Shown one piece after another: positions 16,140 to 22,417 of a stretch of 34,962 nucleotides of DNA. This DNA is from an uncultured Flavobacteriales bacterium. Its GTDB lineage: Bacteria; Bacteroidota; Bacteroidia; Flavobacteriales; Schleiferiaceae. Location of the stretch: contig CALDGA010000243.1 of NCBI GenBank assembly GCA_937942085.1, forward strand, positions 1 through 34,962. Reading direction: 5' to 3'. Numbering within the stretch: the stretch's first letter is position 1; each line of letters starts with the position of its first letter. The notes beneath the pieces were generated by a model. That model saw only the letters and a program-made list of their open reading frames with translations, was not told the DNA's origin and made no database searches. The translations under genes and the position numbers were made by a program.

Positions 16140-16688
16140 ATGAATATTGCCATTATCGCATTGCAAGTAGTGGGACTCTACCTACTACTGGATTTTTTAA
16201 CCGGAGTCGTTCACTTCTGGATGGACCGTTATGGTAGAGAAGATATGCCACTCGTGGGCAAGGCTATTATTGAGATTAATACTTGGCATCACGAGAACCC
16301 ACGCCGCATGACCACCCGTAGTTATTGGTACCTGTGTAAAAGCGGATGGGTAGGTGTAGGTGCCATGTTGGTTGGTGTGTATTTGGTAACTGGAACGGTA
16401 AGCTGGCAGTGGTGGTTTATCGGAATCCTCGGTGCAAATGCTAACATTGTGCACCAATGGGCGCACAAGTTTCCCAACGAGAAGCCGGCTTTGATTAATT
16501 GGTTACAGAAGATTGGAATCATCCAGCGACCACATGATCATGCCCAGCACCATACGAAGCCTGAAACACGGAGTTATTGTACGTACACGCCTTGGCTCAA
16601 TCCAATGTTAGATAGAATAGGGTTTTGGTTTGGCATAGAAAGATTCTTTGCCACCTTCGGGGTGTATACCACTGATAGAATTGATTAA
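16140..16688 (+). CDS. CarF/PEDS1 (TMEM189)-type lipid desaturase
   Basis: A 182-residue membrane protein of the Kua/TMEM189/CarF lipid-desaturase family (PF10520). CarF of Myxococcus and human PEDS1 are plasmanylethanolamine desaturases that form the vinyl-ether bond of plasmalogens. The family's histidine array is visible: H25-x3-D29 (GVVHFWMDRYG), H50H51 (TWHHENP), H105-x3-H109 (IVHQWAH), and H132, H134, H137, H138 (RPHDHAQHH), followed by the conserved YTPWLNPMLDRIGFW. Start at ATG 16140 is chosen over an in-frame TTG at 16077, which lies before the candidate promoter box. It is shorter at the N-terminus than CarF (about 280 residues). In Myxococcus, CarF is required for light-induced carotenoid synthesis; here carotenoid genes are 3 kb away. 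Substrate is inferred. Confidence 0.9.
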   Translation: MNIAIIALQVVGLYLLLDFLTGVVHFWMDRYGREDMPLVGKAIIEINTWHHENPRRMTTRSYWYLCKSGWVGVGAMLVGVYLVTGTVSWQWWFIGILGANANIVHQWAHKFPNEKPALINWLQKIGIIQRPHDHAQHHTKPETRSYCTYTPWLNPMLDRIGFWFGIERFFATFGVYTTDRID

Positions 16689-16691
16689 AAG

Positions 16692-16718
16692 AAAACCCGC
16701 GCTCCGCGCGGGTTTTTT
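16692..16718. terminator. Terminator after the CarF-like gene
   Basis: A perfect 11-bp stem AAAACCCGCGC/GCGCGGGTTTT with loop TCC (16703-16705) followed by TT. The A-rich left side makes it usable in both directions; it separates the CarF-like gene from the convergent DsrE-like gene. Confidence 0.9.
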
Positions 16719-16773
16719 GTTACCGCACCTTGGCGGAAAGATTTCTTGGGATACGAAGCTTGCCCGTTCGTAC

Positions 16774-16839
16774 AATCGAGCCTCTTCTCTAGTGCAATCG
16801 AGTCCCTTCGCCTGTGAAGTCGAGCCTCTTCGCTCGTGA
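16774..16839. repeat. Three imperfect 22-bp tandem repeats
   Basis: Three consecutive 22-base units (16774-16795, 16796-16817, 16818-16839) share the core ATCGAGcCTCTTC...GTG; a more degenerate fourth unit may precede them at 16752-16773. Unit 3 contains CGAGC-N6-GCTCG, which can form a hairpin. They lie in the 170-base gap between two convergent genes, which holds no other gene. Confidence 0.75.
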
Positions 16840-16858
16840 GGTTCAAACAGCGTTCTGT

Positions 16859-17287
16859 CTACATCCCACCTTTAACGTACGACCAACCTTGCTCTTGTTT
16901 TTCCATGACTTCACCGATGCCCATCGGGACAAATTCAAATTCTTCCATGATGGCGTCGCGAGGAATGTCGCGGCCTTTAAGGGTGTTCTCGCACGCCAAG
17001 AAGATGATGCCGCGTTCTTTCAGGGCGAGGAGTTCTTCGCGGTATTCCGTGCGCTCTTTATGCAATAGGTCTAAGCCTGGTCCATGGCAGACTACCTCAA
17101 TGGTGATGGTATTGCCGTATCCATCTTTGAGGTTGTTGAGTTGCTTGATGAGCCCTTTTTGCACTTTGGGATTATTGTCGACCATCTGCACCACTAGCTG
17201 GTGTTCAGTTTGTGCGTGTAGCGTGGTGGGTAGGGCCATGGTAACCAAGACGATGGCGGTGGTGAGGTAGGAAACCAATGTTTTCAT
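16859..17287 (-). CDS. Exported DsrE/DsrF-like sulfur-relay family protein
   Basis: A 142-residue protein with an N-terminal signal peptide (about residues 1-25, ending TTLHAQ) and a DsrE/DsrF-like domain (PF02635). Family features are the strand/loop TIEVVCHGPGLDLL with C67, and the second strand IIFLACENTLKGRDI with C99, a position often occupied by the active cysteine. Cytoplasmic DsrE proteins transfer sulfur or persulfide; exported forms are common in Bacteroidota but of unknown role. The C-terminus GWSYVKGGM is typical of this exported group. Monocistronic, convergent with the CarF-like gene. Start at ATG 17285-17287. Confidence 0.88.
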   Translation of the reverse strand: MKTLVSYLTTAIVLVTMALPTTLHAQTEHQLVVQMVDNNPKVQKGLIKQLNNLKDGYGNTITIEVVCHGPGLDLLHKERTEYREELLALKERGIIFLACENTLKGRDIPRDAIMEEFEFVPMGIGEVMEKQEQGWSYVKGGM

Positions 17288-17349
17288 GTTGCTTTGCTTT
17301 TGATGGAATCAAAGTACGATAATTGGTCCCACCTCGAGCGGAATCTAGA

Positions 17350-18141
17350 TCACAGCTTGCGTGCCTTTAGCGAATAGACCAACGGGAATAGGCCTTCGCG
17401 CCCCTTGATTTGATAGCGACCGGGGGATGGGGAGGTGGATTCAAACAGGGCATAAGGACTCCAATTCGTCTCTCCGAAATACACCAAATCTCGTTCCGGA
17501 TGCTCCACAATGGGCAGCACAATGTCGCTGATGGGATGGTTCCAAGTTTGGTTCTTCATGCGCTTGGCTTCTGGCGAAGCGTAGCTCCCTTCGCGCTCCT
17601 CTTCAATAACCCCAGTGTTGAAATAGGGGTAGGCGATGTGCTCGAAATTCTCGTCGAGAATCCAAAGGACAGGGTGGAAGTCCGCCATGATGAGCTCACC
17701 GCCGGGTTTCAAATAGGAGAAGGCCGCGTCCATCCACGGCTTAATGTCCGGGTGCCAGCCTAATACGCCATAGGAGGCGAAAACAAGATCGAATTGGCCC
17801 ACCAACTCCTCCTGAATCTCAGTGGCATTGGCCAATACCCAATTCGCTTCCATGTCCAAACTCTGCGCCAGTGCCGCCGCCTCGCGAAGCGCCACAGGAC
17901 TGAAATCCAGCCCCCAAACCTCGGCGGCGCCCAAGGTCTTCAGCGAAAGCGTATCCTGTCCAAAATGGCATTGCATGTGCAGGACCTTTTTTCCGGCCAA
18001 TTCCGGCAACAGCGCCCTCTCAATCTCGTGCAAGGTCATGGGATTCTGGCGAAAGGCTTCGGCATCGTAGAAATCCGATCGGGGATGCAAATCCGCCCAA
18101 TGGTCCCAGAGCTTGCGGTTGATGTCGAGGTATTCTTTCAT
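17350..18141 (-). CDS. Class I SAM-dependent methyltransferase
   Basis: A 263-residue methyltransferase. Motif I is KKVLHMQCHFGQDTLSLKTLGA from about residue 51, in which the usual D/E-x-G-x-G-x-G glycines are partly replaced (QCHFGQD), a recognised variant in one subgroup of small-molecule methyltransferases. Motif II is VWGLDFSPVALREAA, and FDLVFASYGVLGWHPDI forms the motif IV region. The N-terminus (YLDINRKLWDHWADLHPRSDFYD) is typical of this subgroup. Substrate is unknown. Its start overlaps the stop of the upstream gene by one base (TGATG), so the two are translationally coupled. Confidence 0.88.
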   Translation of the reverse strand: MKEYLDINRKLWDHWADLHPRSDFYDAEAFRQNPMTLHEIERALLPELAGKKVLHMQCHFGQDTLSLKTLGAAEVWGLDFSPVALREAAALAQSLDMEANWVLANATEIQEELVGQFDLVFASYGVLGWHPDIKPWMDAAFSYLKPGGELIMADFHPVLWILDENFEHIAYPYFNTGVIEEEREGSYASPEAKRMKNQTWNHPISDIVLPIVEHPERDLVYFGETNWSPYALFESTSPSPGRYQIKGREGLFPLVYSLKARKL

Positions 18142-18896
18142 CAGCGTCCGTATTTCTCCAAGGCCTCCTGGCGCTCCTTCTCGCGCTCATATTCTTCGTA
18201 ACAATCGAGCAGGGACACGAGGAATTGGTAATCGTTGAAGGTGCGGATTTCGGTTTCGGAATATTTGCAATAGAACATGAAAGCCTCCATTTCGGCTTTC
18301 GGAATGCCCGTCAATTCTTCAATGATTTGGCGGTTGCTGCCCTCTTCGAGCATTTGACGGTAATAATCCTCACGTTGTAATTGGCGTAGGGCCTGCAGTT
18401 GTTTCGGGCGTTTTCCGAAGCTGTAGTAGAGCAGATCGAGCGGGTTGGCGAGGGTAGGAGCCACCGCTTGTGGCATGCGAATATCCTCGTTGCGCGGTAC
18501 TCTAGGCTCGCTTTTGGGCATAGTCCGCGGGTTGTTCGAGGTGATGGCGTAAATGCTCACTTCGTCTAGCAGGTAGTTTCGAGGGACCAATTTTATCAGC
18601 AATTCCTCCCGAATTCCACTGACCAATGCGCTATCAATGGCGAGGTAATAGAATTGGTACCCCACGTTGGAAATCACCAACGTATCTCCTATGGATACTG
18701 GGATTTCGAAATACCCAATGCCGTTGGATACGGTCCCAAAATAGGTCTTGTTGTTGACCACATAAGAATTGGGCACTGCAAAAGATGAATCGCGGTCTAC
18801 AACCGTGCCTTTCAATACGTAACTTTGGGCTACGGCTGCGCGGGGCATGCACCCCAAGGCCAGTACAACAGCAAATACAAACTTTTTATAATCCAT
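18141..18896 (-). CDS. Exported protein with carboxypeptidase regulatory-like domain
   Basis: A 251-residue exported protein. The ATG at 18894-18896 gives a good signal peptide (MDYKKFVFAVVLALG...AVAQ). The mature N-terminus is a CarboxypepD_reg-like beta-sandwich (YVLKGTVVDRDSSFAVPNSYVVNNKTYFGTVSNGIGYFEI, split here by description), the fold that also begins many TonB-dependent receptors in Bacteroidota, but no receptor barrel follows. The rest is helical and charged (QALRQLQREDYYRQMLEEG; DCYEEYEREKERQEALEKYG). An upstream in-frame ATG at 18905 would overlap ettA and is rejected. Divergent from ettA with 7 bases between the starts, and coupled to the downstream methyltransferase. Confidence 0.85.
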   Translation of the reverse strand: MDYKKFVFAVVLALGCMPRAAVAQSYVLKGTVVDRDSSFAVPNSYVVNNKTYFGTVSNGIGYFEIPVSIGDTLVISNVGYQFYYLAIDSALVSGIREELLIKLVPRNYLLDEVSIYAITSNNPRTMPKSEPRVPRNEDIRMPQAVAPTLANPLDLLYYSFGKRPKQLQALRQLQREDYYRQMLEEGSNRQIIEELTGIPKAEMEAFMFYCKYSETEIRTFNDYQFLVSLLDCYEEYEREKERQEALEKYGR

Positions 18897-18903
18897 TAAT
18901 CTC

Positions 18904-20601
18904 ATGTCAGACGACGGTCAGAAGGTCATTTTTTCGATGTCCCGAGTGAGTAAGATCTTGCCACACAATAACAAGGCCATTCTCAAGGACATCTACCTTT
19001 CTTTTTTCTATGGAGCCAAAATAGGCATCTTAGGTTTAAACGGTTCAGGTAAATCCACACTTTTAAAAATCATCGCCGGGGTAGAAAAGAGCTACCAGGG
19101 AGATGTGGTGTTCGCCCCAGGCTACACGGTCGGCTATTTAGAGCAAGAACCGGTGCTTGAAGCGGGGAAGACCGTGATGGACATCGTCAAAGAAGGTGCA
19201 GCGGAAACTGTAGCGGTCTTGGAGGAATACAACAGTATTAACGACCAGTTCGGCTTGCCGGAGGTCTATGAAAACCCAGATAAGATGGACGCGCTGATGG
19301 CGCGACAGGCGGAGCTTCAAGATAAAATTGATGCCACCAACGCTTGGGAACTTGATACTATGTTGAGCCGTGCGATGGATGCCCTGAACTGTCCACCCGC
19401 GGACCAATTAGTCGATAACCTCTCCGGTGGAGAAGCGCGCCGCGTTGCCCTATGTCGCCTACTCATCCAAACTCCGGACGTTCTTCTGTTGGATGAGCCT
19501 ACCAACCACTTGGACGCTGAGAGCATCTTGTGGTTAGAGCAGCATTTGCAGCAATACAAAGGAACGGTCATCGCCGTAACGCACGACCGTTATTTCCTAG
19601 ATAACGTAGCCGGATGGATCCTAGAACTCGACCGTGGGGAAGGCATTCCTTGGAAGGGGAATTACAGCTCTTGGTTGGATCAAAAAACCAAACGCCTGGC
19701 CCAAGAAGAGAAGCAAGCCTCCAAGCGTCGTAAAACACTCGAACGAGAGTTGGAGTGGGTTCGCATGAATCCGAAAGGCCGCCAAAGCAAGAGCAAAGCT
19801 CGTTTGAACAACTACGAAGCCATGCTTGCCCAAGAGGATAAGGAGAAGGAAAGCAAGTTGGAAATCTTCATACCTGCCGGACCGCGATTAGGAACGAACG
19901 TGATCAACGCGAAAAACGTGCGCAAGGCCTTCGGCGAGAAGCTCCTGTACGATGATTTGAACTTCACCCTTCCGCCTGCCGGAATCGTAGGAATTATCGG
20001 TCCAAACGGAGCCGGTAAGACGACGATTTTTAAAATGATCATGGACCAATTACAACCTGATGGCGGAAGTTTCGACGTAGGGGACACGGTCAAAATATCC
20101 TATGTTGACCAGAGCCACGAGAAGATGAATCCTGAGAAAACCATCTTCGAAGTTATTGGCGATGGCACCGAGGAAGTCATGCTCGGAAATCAACGCACCA
20201 ACGCACGTGCCTACCTCAGTAGATTCAATTTTGCCGGTGGCGATCAAGGCAAAAAAGTCGGTGTACTTTCTGGGGGTGAGCGCAACCGTTTGCACCTGGC
20301 CATGGCGCTCAAAGAAGGCGGTAATGTGTTGCTTTTAGATGAGCCTACCAATGATTTGGATGTCAATACATTACGGGCGTTGGAAGAAGCCTTAGAAAAC
20401 TTCGCAGGATGTGCTGTAATTATCTCCCACGACCGCTGGTTCTTGGACCGTGTGTGTACTCACATCTTGGCCTTCGAAGGGGACTCACAAGTTTATTCGT
20501 TTGAAGGCTCGTTCTCGGAATACGAAGAGAACAAGCTGAAGCGATTGGGACGATCGGAACCGACTCGATTCAAGTACAAGAAGTTGATGAAAAACGACTA
20601 A
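18904..20601 (+). CDS. ettA: EttA, energy-dependent translational throttle ABC-F ATPase
   Basis: A 565-residue soluble ABC-F protein with two ATPase domains and no membrane part. Domain 1 has Walker A GLNGSGKST (44-52), signature LSGGEARRVALCRLL and Walker B LLLDEPTNHLD; domain 2 has GPNGAGKTT, LSGGERNRLHLAMAL and LLLDEPTNDLD. The linker KRRKTLERELEWVRMNPKGRQSKSKAR and the C-terminal end (RFKYKKLMKND) are those of EttA, which binds the ribosomal E-site and gates the first elongation step according to the ADP/ATP ratio. Length is close to E. coli EttA (about 555). Followed by a terminator. Confidence 0.96.
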   Translation: MSDDGQKVIFSMSRVSKILPHNNKAILKDIYLSFFYGAKIGILGLNGSGKSTLLKIIAGVEKSYQGDVVFAPGYTVGYLEQEPVLEAGKTVMDIVKEGAAETVAVLEEYNSINDQFGLPEVYENPDKMDALMARQAELQDKIDATNAWELDTMLSRAMDALNCPPADQLVDNLSGGEARRVALCRLLIQTPDVLLLDEPTNHLDAESILWLEQHLQQYKGTVIAVTHDRYFLDNVAGWILELDRGEGIPWKGNYSSWLDQKTKRLAQEEKQASKRRKTLERELEWVRMNPKGRQSKSKARLNNYEAMLAQEDKEKESKLEIFIPAGPRLGTNVINAKNVRKAFGEKLLYDDLNFTLPPAGIVGIIGPNGAGKTTIFKMIMDQLQPDGGSFDVGDTVKISYVDQSHEKMNPEKTIFEVIGDGTEEVMLGNQRTNARAYLSRFNFAGGDQGKKVGVLSGGERNRLHLAMALKEGGNVLLLDEPTNDLDVNTLRALEEALENFAGCAVIISHDRWFLDRVCTHILAFEGDSQVYSFEGSFSEYEENKLKRLGRSEPTRFKYKKLMKND

Positions 20602-20627
20602 GGGAATTGGACCCTGAAAAAACTTTG

Positions 20628-20659
20628 AAGCCCGCAAACACAATGCGGGCTTCTTTGTT
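20628..20659 (+). terminator. Terminator after ettA
   Basis: Stem AAGCCCGC/GCGGGCTT (8 bp, loop of 9 at 20636-20644) followed by CTTTGTT. It ends 31 bases before the acyl-CoA dehydrogenase start, so that gene's promoter must overlap it. Confidence 0.75.
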
Positions 20660-20689
20660 ATCTTGAGACTCAACCTATCACAACCAACT

Positions 20690-21841
20690 ATGAGAATCAA
20701 TCTATCTGATGCCCAGCAGGAAACGCTGGAAATGATCCGTCAAACTGCACAAGATTTTGCCGCTACTAAAATCAAACCACACTTTATGGAGTGGGATGAG
20801 GCGCAATATTTTCCAGTGGATTTGTTCAGAGAAATGGGCCAATTAGGCTTTATGGGGGTCCTCGTTCCAGAAACTTACGGTGGAGCAGGCCTCGGCTACC
20901 AAGAGTACATCACCATCATCGATGAAATCGCGCAGGTTTGCGGCTCCATCGGACTAAGCGTTGCGGCGCACAACAGCCTGTGTACCGGGCATATCCTGCA
21001 ATTTGGCACGGAAGAACAGAAGCAGAAGTGGTTGCCAAAACTCGCCACCGCGGAGTGGATTGGCGCTTGGGGTTTGACCGAAACCGGCACAGGCTCTGAT
21101 GCGGGTGGCATGGACACTACAGCAGTGCTCGATGGCGACCATTGGGTGTTGAATGGTTCAAAGAATTGGATCACACACGCTATTTCCTCAGAGATTGCAG
21201 TGGTCATGGCCAGAACAGGCGAGAAAGGCGATAGCCATGGCATGAGCGCTTTCGTGGTGGAAAAGGGTACGCCTGGATTTAGTGCTGGGAACAAAGAAAA
21301 CAAACTTGGTATGCGCGCTTCAGAAACCGCTGCCTTGTATTTTGATAATTGCCGTATTCCCAAAGAAAACATCCTTGGCCAGAAAGGAGAGGGCTTTATC
21401 CAAGCTATGAAGATTCTTGACGGCGGAAGGATTTCTATTGCAGCCTTGAGTATCGGTATAGCCAAAGGGGCTAAAAATGCAGCCGTTGCCTACGCAGATG
21501 AGCGCCAACAGTTCGGTAAAAAAATTCGTCAATTCCAGGGTGTGAGTTTTAAACTCGCCGAGATGGCCACAAAAATCTATGGTGCTGAGCTCATGACTAG
21601 ACATGCTGCGGCACTAAAAGAGGAGGGTAAGCCAATGACCCAAGAGAGTGCAATGGCGAAACTCTATGCCTCCGAAATTTCAACAGAAGTTGCAAATGAA
21701 GCCGTACAAGTTTTTGGAGGTTATGGGTATACCAAAGACTACCCTGTAGAGAAGTTCTACAGAGATTGTAAGTTGTGTACAATCGGAGAGGGAACCTCTG
21801 AAATTCAGAAGGTTGTGATTTCAAGAAACATGTACAAGTAG
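20690..21841 (+). CDS. Acyl-CoA dehydrogenase
   Basis: A 383-residue flavoprotein of the short/medium-chain acyl-CoA dehydrogenase family, oxidising acyl-CoA to trans-2-enoyl-CoA with FAD and passing electrons to ETF. Visible hallmarks are AWGLTETGTGSDAGGMDT, WVLNGSKNWITHA, ADERQQFGKKIRQFQGVSF, VQVFGGYGYTKDYPVEKFYRD and the C-terminal IGEGTSEIQ, where E367 is the expected catalytic base. Start at ATG 20690 (MRINLSDAQQ) rather than the TTG at 20663. Substrate chain length cannot be read. Its stop codon (21839-21841) is one base from the stop of the oppositely oriented DUF2256 gene, leaving no room for a terminator. Confidence 0.95.
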   Translation: MRINLSDAQQETLEMIRQTAQDFAATKIKPHFMEWDEAQYFPVDLFREMGQLGFMGVLVPETYGGAGLGYQEYITIIDEIAQVCGSIGLSVAAHNSLCTGHILQFGTEEQKQKWLPKLATAEWIGAWGLTETGTGSDAGGMDTTAVLDGDHWVLNGSKNWITHAISSEIAVVMARTGEKGDSHGMSAFVVEKGTPGFSAGNKENKLGMRASETAALYFDNCRIPKENILGQKGEGFIQAMKILDGGRISIAALSIGIAKGAKNAAVAYADERQQFGKKIRQFQGVSFKLAEMATKIYGAELMTRHAAALKEEGKPMTQESAMAKLYASEISTEVANEAVQVFGGYGYTKDYPVEKFYRDCKLCTIGEGTSEIQKVVISRNMYK

Positions 21842-21842
21842 A

Positions 21843-21974
21843 TTATTTACTGCGTCGACATCGCTCGCTACAATACTTCACTTCGTCCCAATTCTTTTCC
21901 CACTTTTTGCGCCAAGTAAAGGGTCGTTCACACACGGGGCAAACTTTTTCGGGTAAATGAGGTTTCTTATGCAT
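21843..21974 (-). CDS. DUF2256 family zinc-ribbon microprotein
   Basis: A 43-residue protein read on the minus strand from the ATG at 21972-21974 to TAA at 21843-21845, beginning [15 protein letters not shown] and ending [11 protein letters not shown]12, C15, C35 and C39 form a CxxC...CxxxC zinc-ribbon pattern around the conserved [16 protein letters not shown] core, which identifies DUF2256 (PF10013). The family has no known function and is commonly found beside cryptochrome/photolyase genes. Here it is boxed in: one base from the acyl-CoA dehydrogenase stop and zero bases from the likely start of the divergent DUF2805 gene. Its promoter must lie inside the DUF2805 coding region. Confidence 0.9.
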   Translation of the reverse strand: MHKKPHLPEKVCPVCERPFTWRKKWEKNWDEVKYCSERCRRSK

Positions 21975-22295
21975 ATGTCGGAAGCAACATCACCTCAAGA
22001 AGAAAGTTCAAAACCCAGTTCAGAATTGGACCGAAGAACCATTGACCGCATCGTGGAAATGGCTTGGGAAGATCGCACCCCATTTGATGCTATAACCTTG
22101 CAATTTGGACTTGCAGAAGCAGAGGTCATCAAGCTGATGCGTCGAGAAATGAAGCCCTCGTCGTTCCGCATGTGGCGTGCCCGTGTGCAGGGTAGGAGCA
22201 CCAAGCATCAAGCTTTGCGTAACTTCAAAGTAGGCCGTAACCGAAGCGACCAACAACGACACATTTCTTTGAATAAAATATCAAAGCGTCGATAA
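21975..22295 (+). CDS. DUF2805 / TIGR03643 family protein
   Basis: A 106-residue protein from the ATG at 21975 ([10 protein letters not shown]). The conserved region at about residues 22-80 includes [36 protein letters not shown] and [17 protein letters not shown], which identify DUF2805 (PF10985, TIGR03643). The middle part looks like a helix-turn-helix and the C-terminal tail is strongly basic ([18 protein letters not shown]), so nucleic-acid binding is plausible but unproven. ATGs at 21957 and 21969 are in frame but overlap the DUF2256 gene. It co-occurs with DUF2256 and photolyase genes in other bacteria. Being downstream of the acyl-CoA dehydrogenase with no terminator between, it may be transcribed from that promoter. 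Confidence 0.9.
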   Translation: MSEATSPQEESSKPSSELDRRTIDRIVEMAWEDRTPFDAITLQFGLAEAEVIKLMRREMKPSSFRMWRARVQGRSTKHQALRNFKVGRNRSDQQRHISLNKISKRR

Positions 22296-22319
22296 TCCAC
22301 TCGTAAGATTCAGTAAATG

Positions 22320-22362
22320 AATAGGTTAATGCGTTCGCTCATTGTTAGCAATGAGGCCTATT
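22320..22362 (+). terminator. Possible terminator after the DUF2805 gene
   Basis: Hairpin CTCATTG-TTAG-CAATGAG (22338-22355), enclosed by a further AATAGG/CCTATT pairing (22320-22325 with 22357-22362) and followed by a T-rich tract. The U run is interrupted by C, so strength is uncertain; it could also act as an operator for the next gene. Confidence 0.5.
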
Positions 22363-22417
22363 TTCCCCTTTTTCGTATCAAATTAATACCCTATTTTCGA
22401 GGTTCAACTACGTTGTT

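Noticed and set aside
16774-16839. CRISPR array
   Set aside because: Only three degenerate 22-base units in direct tandem with no spacers and no cas genes.
20896-21465. A 189-codon minus-strand frame inside the acyl-CoA dehydrogenase gene
   Set aside because: No domain, no signal and full overlap with a conserved enzyme.
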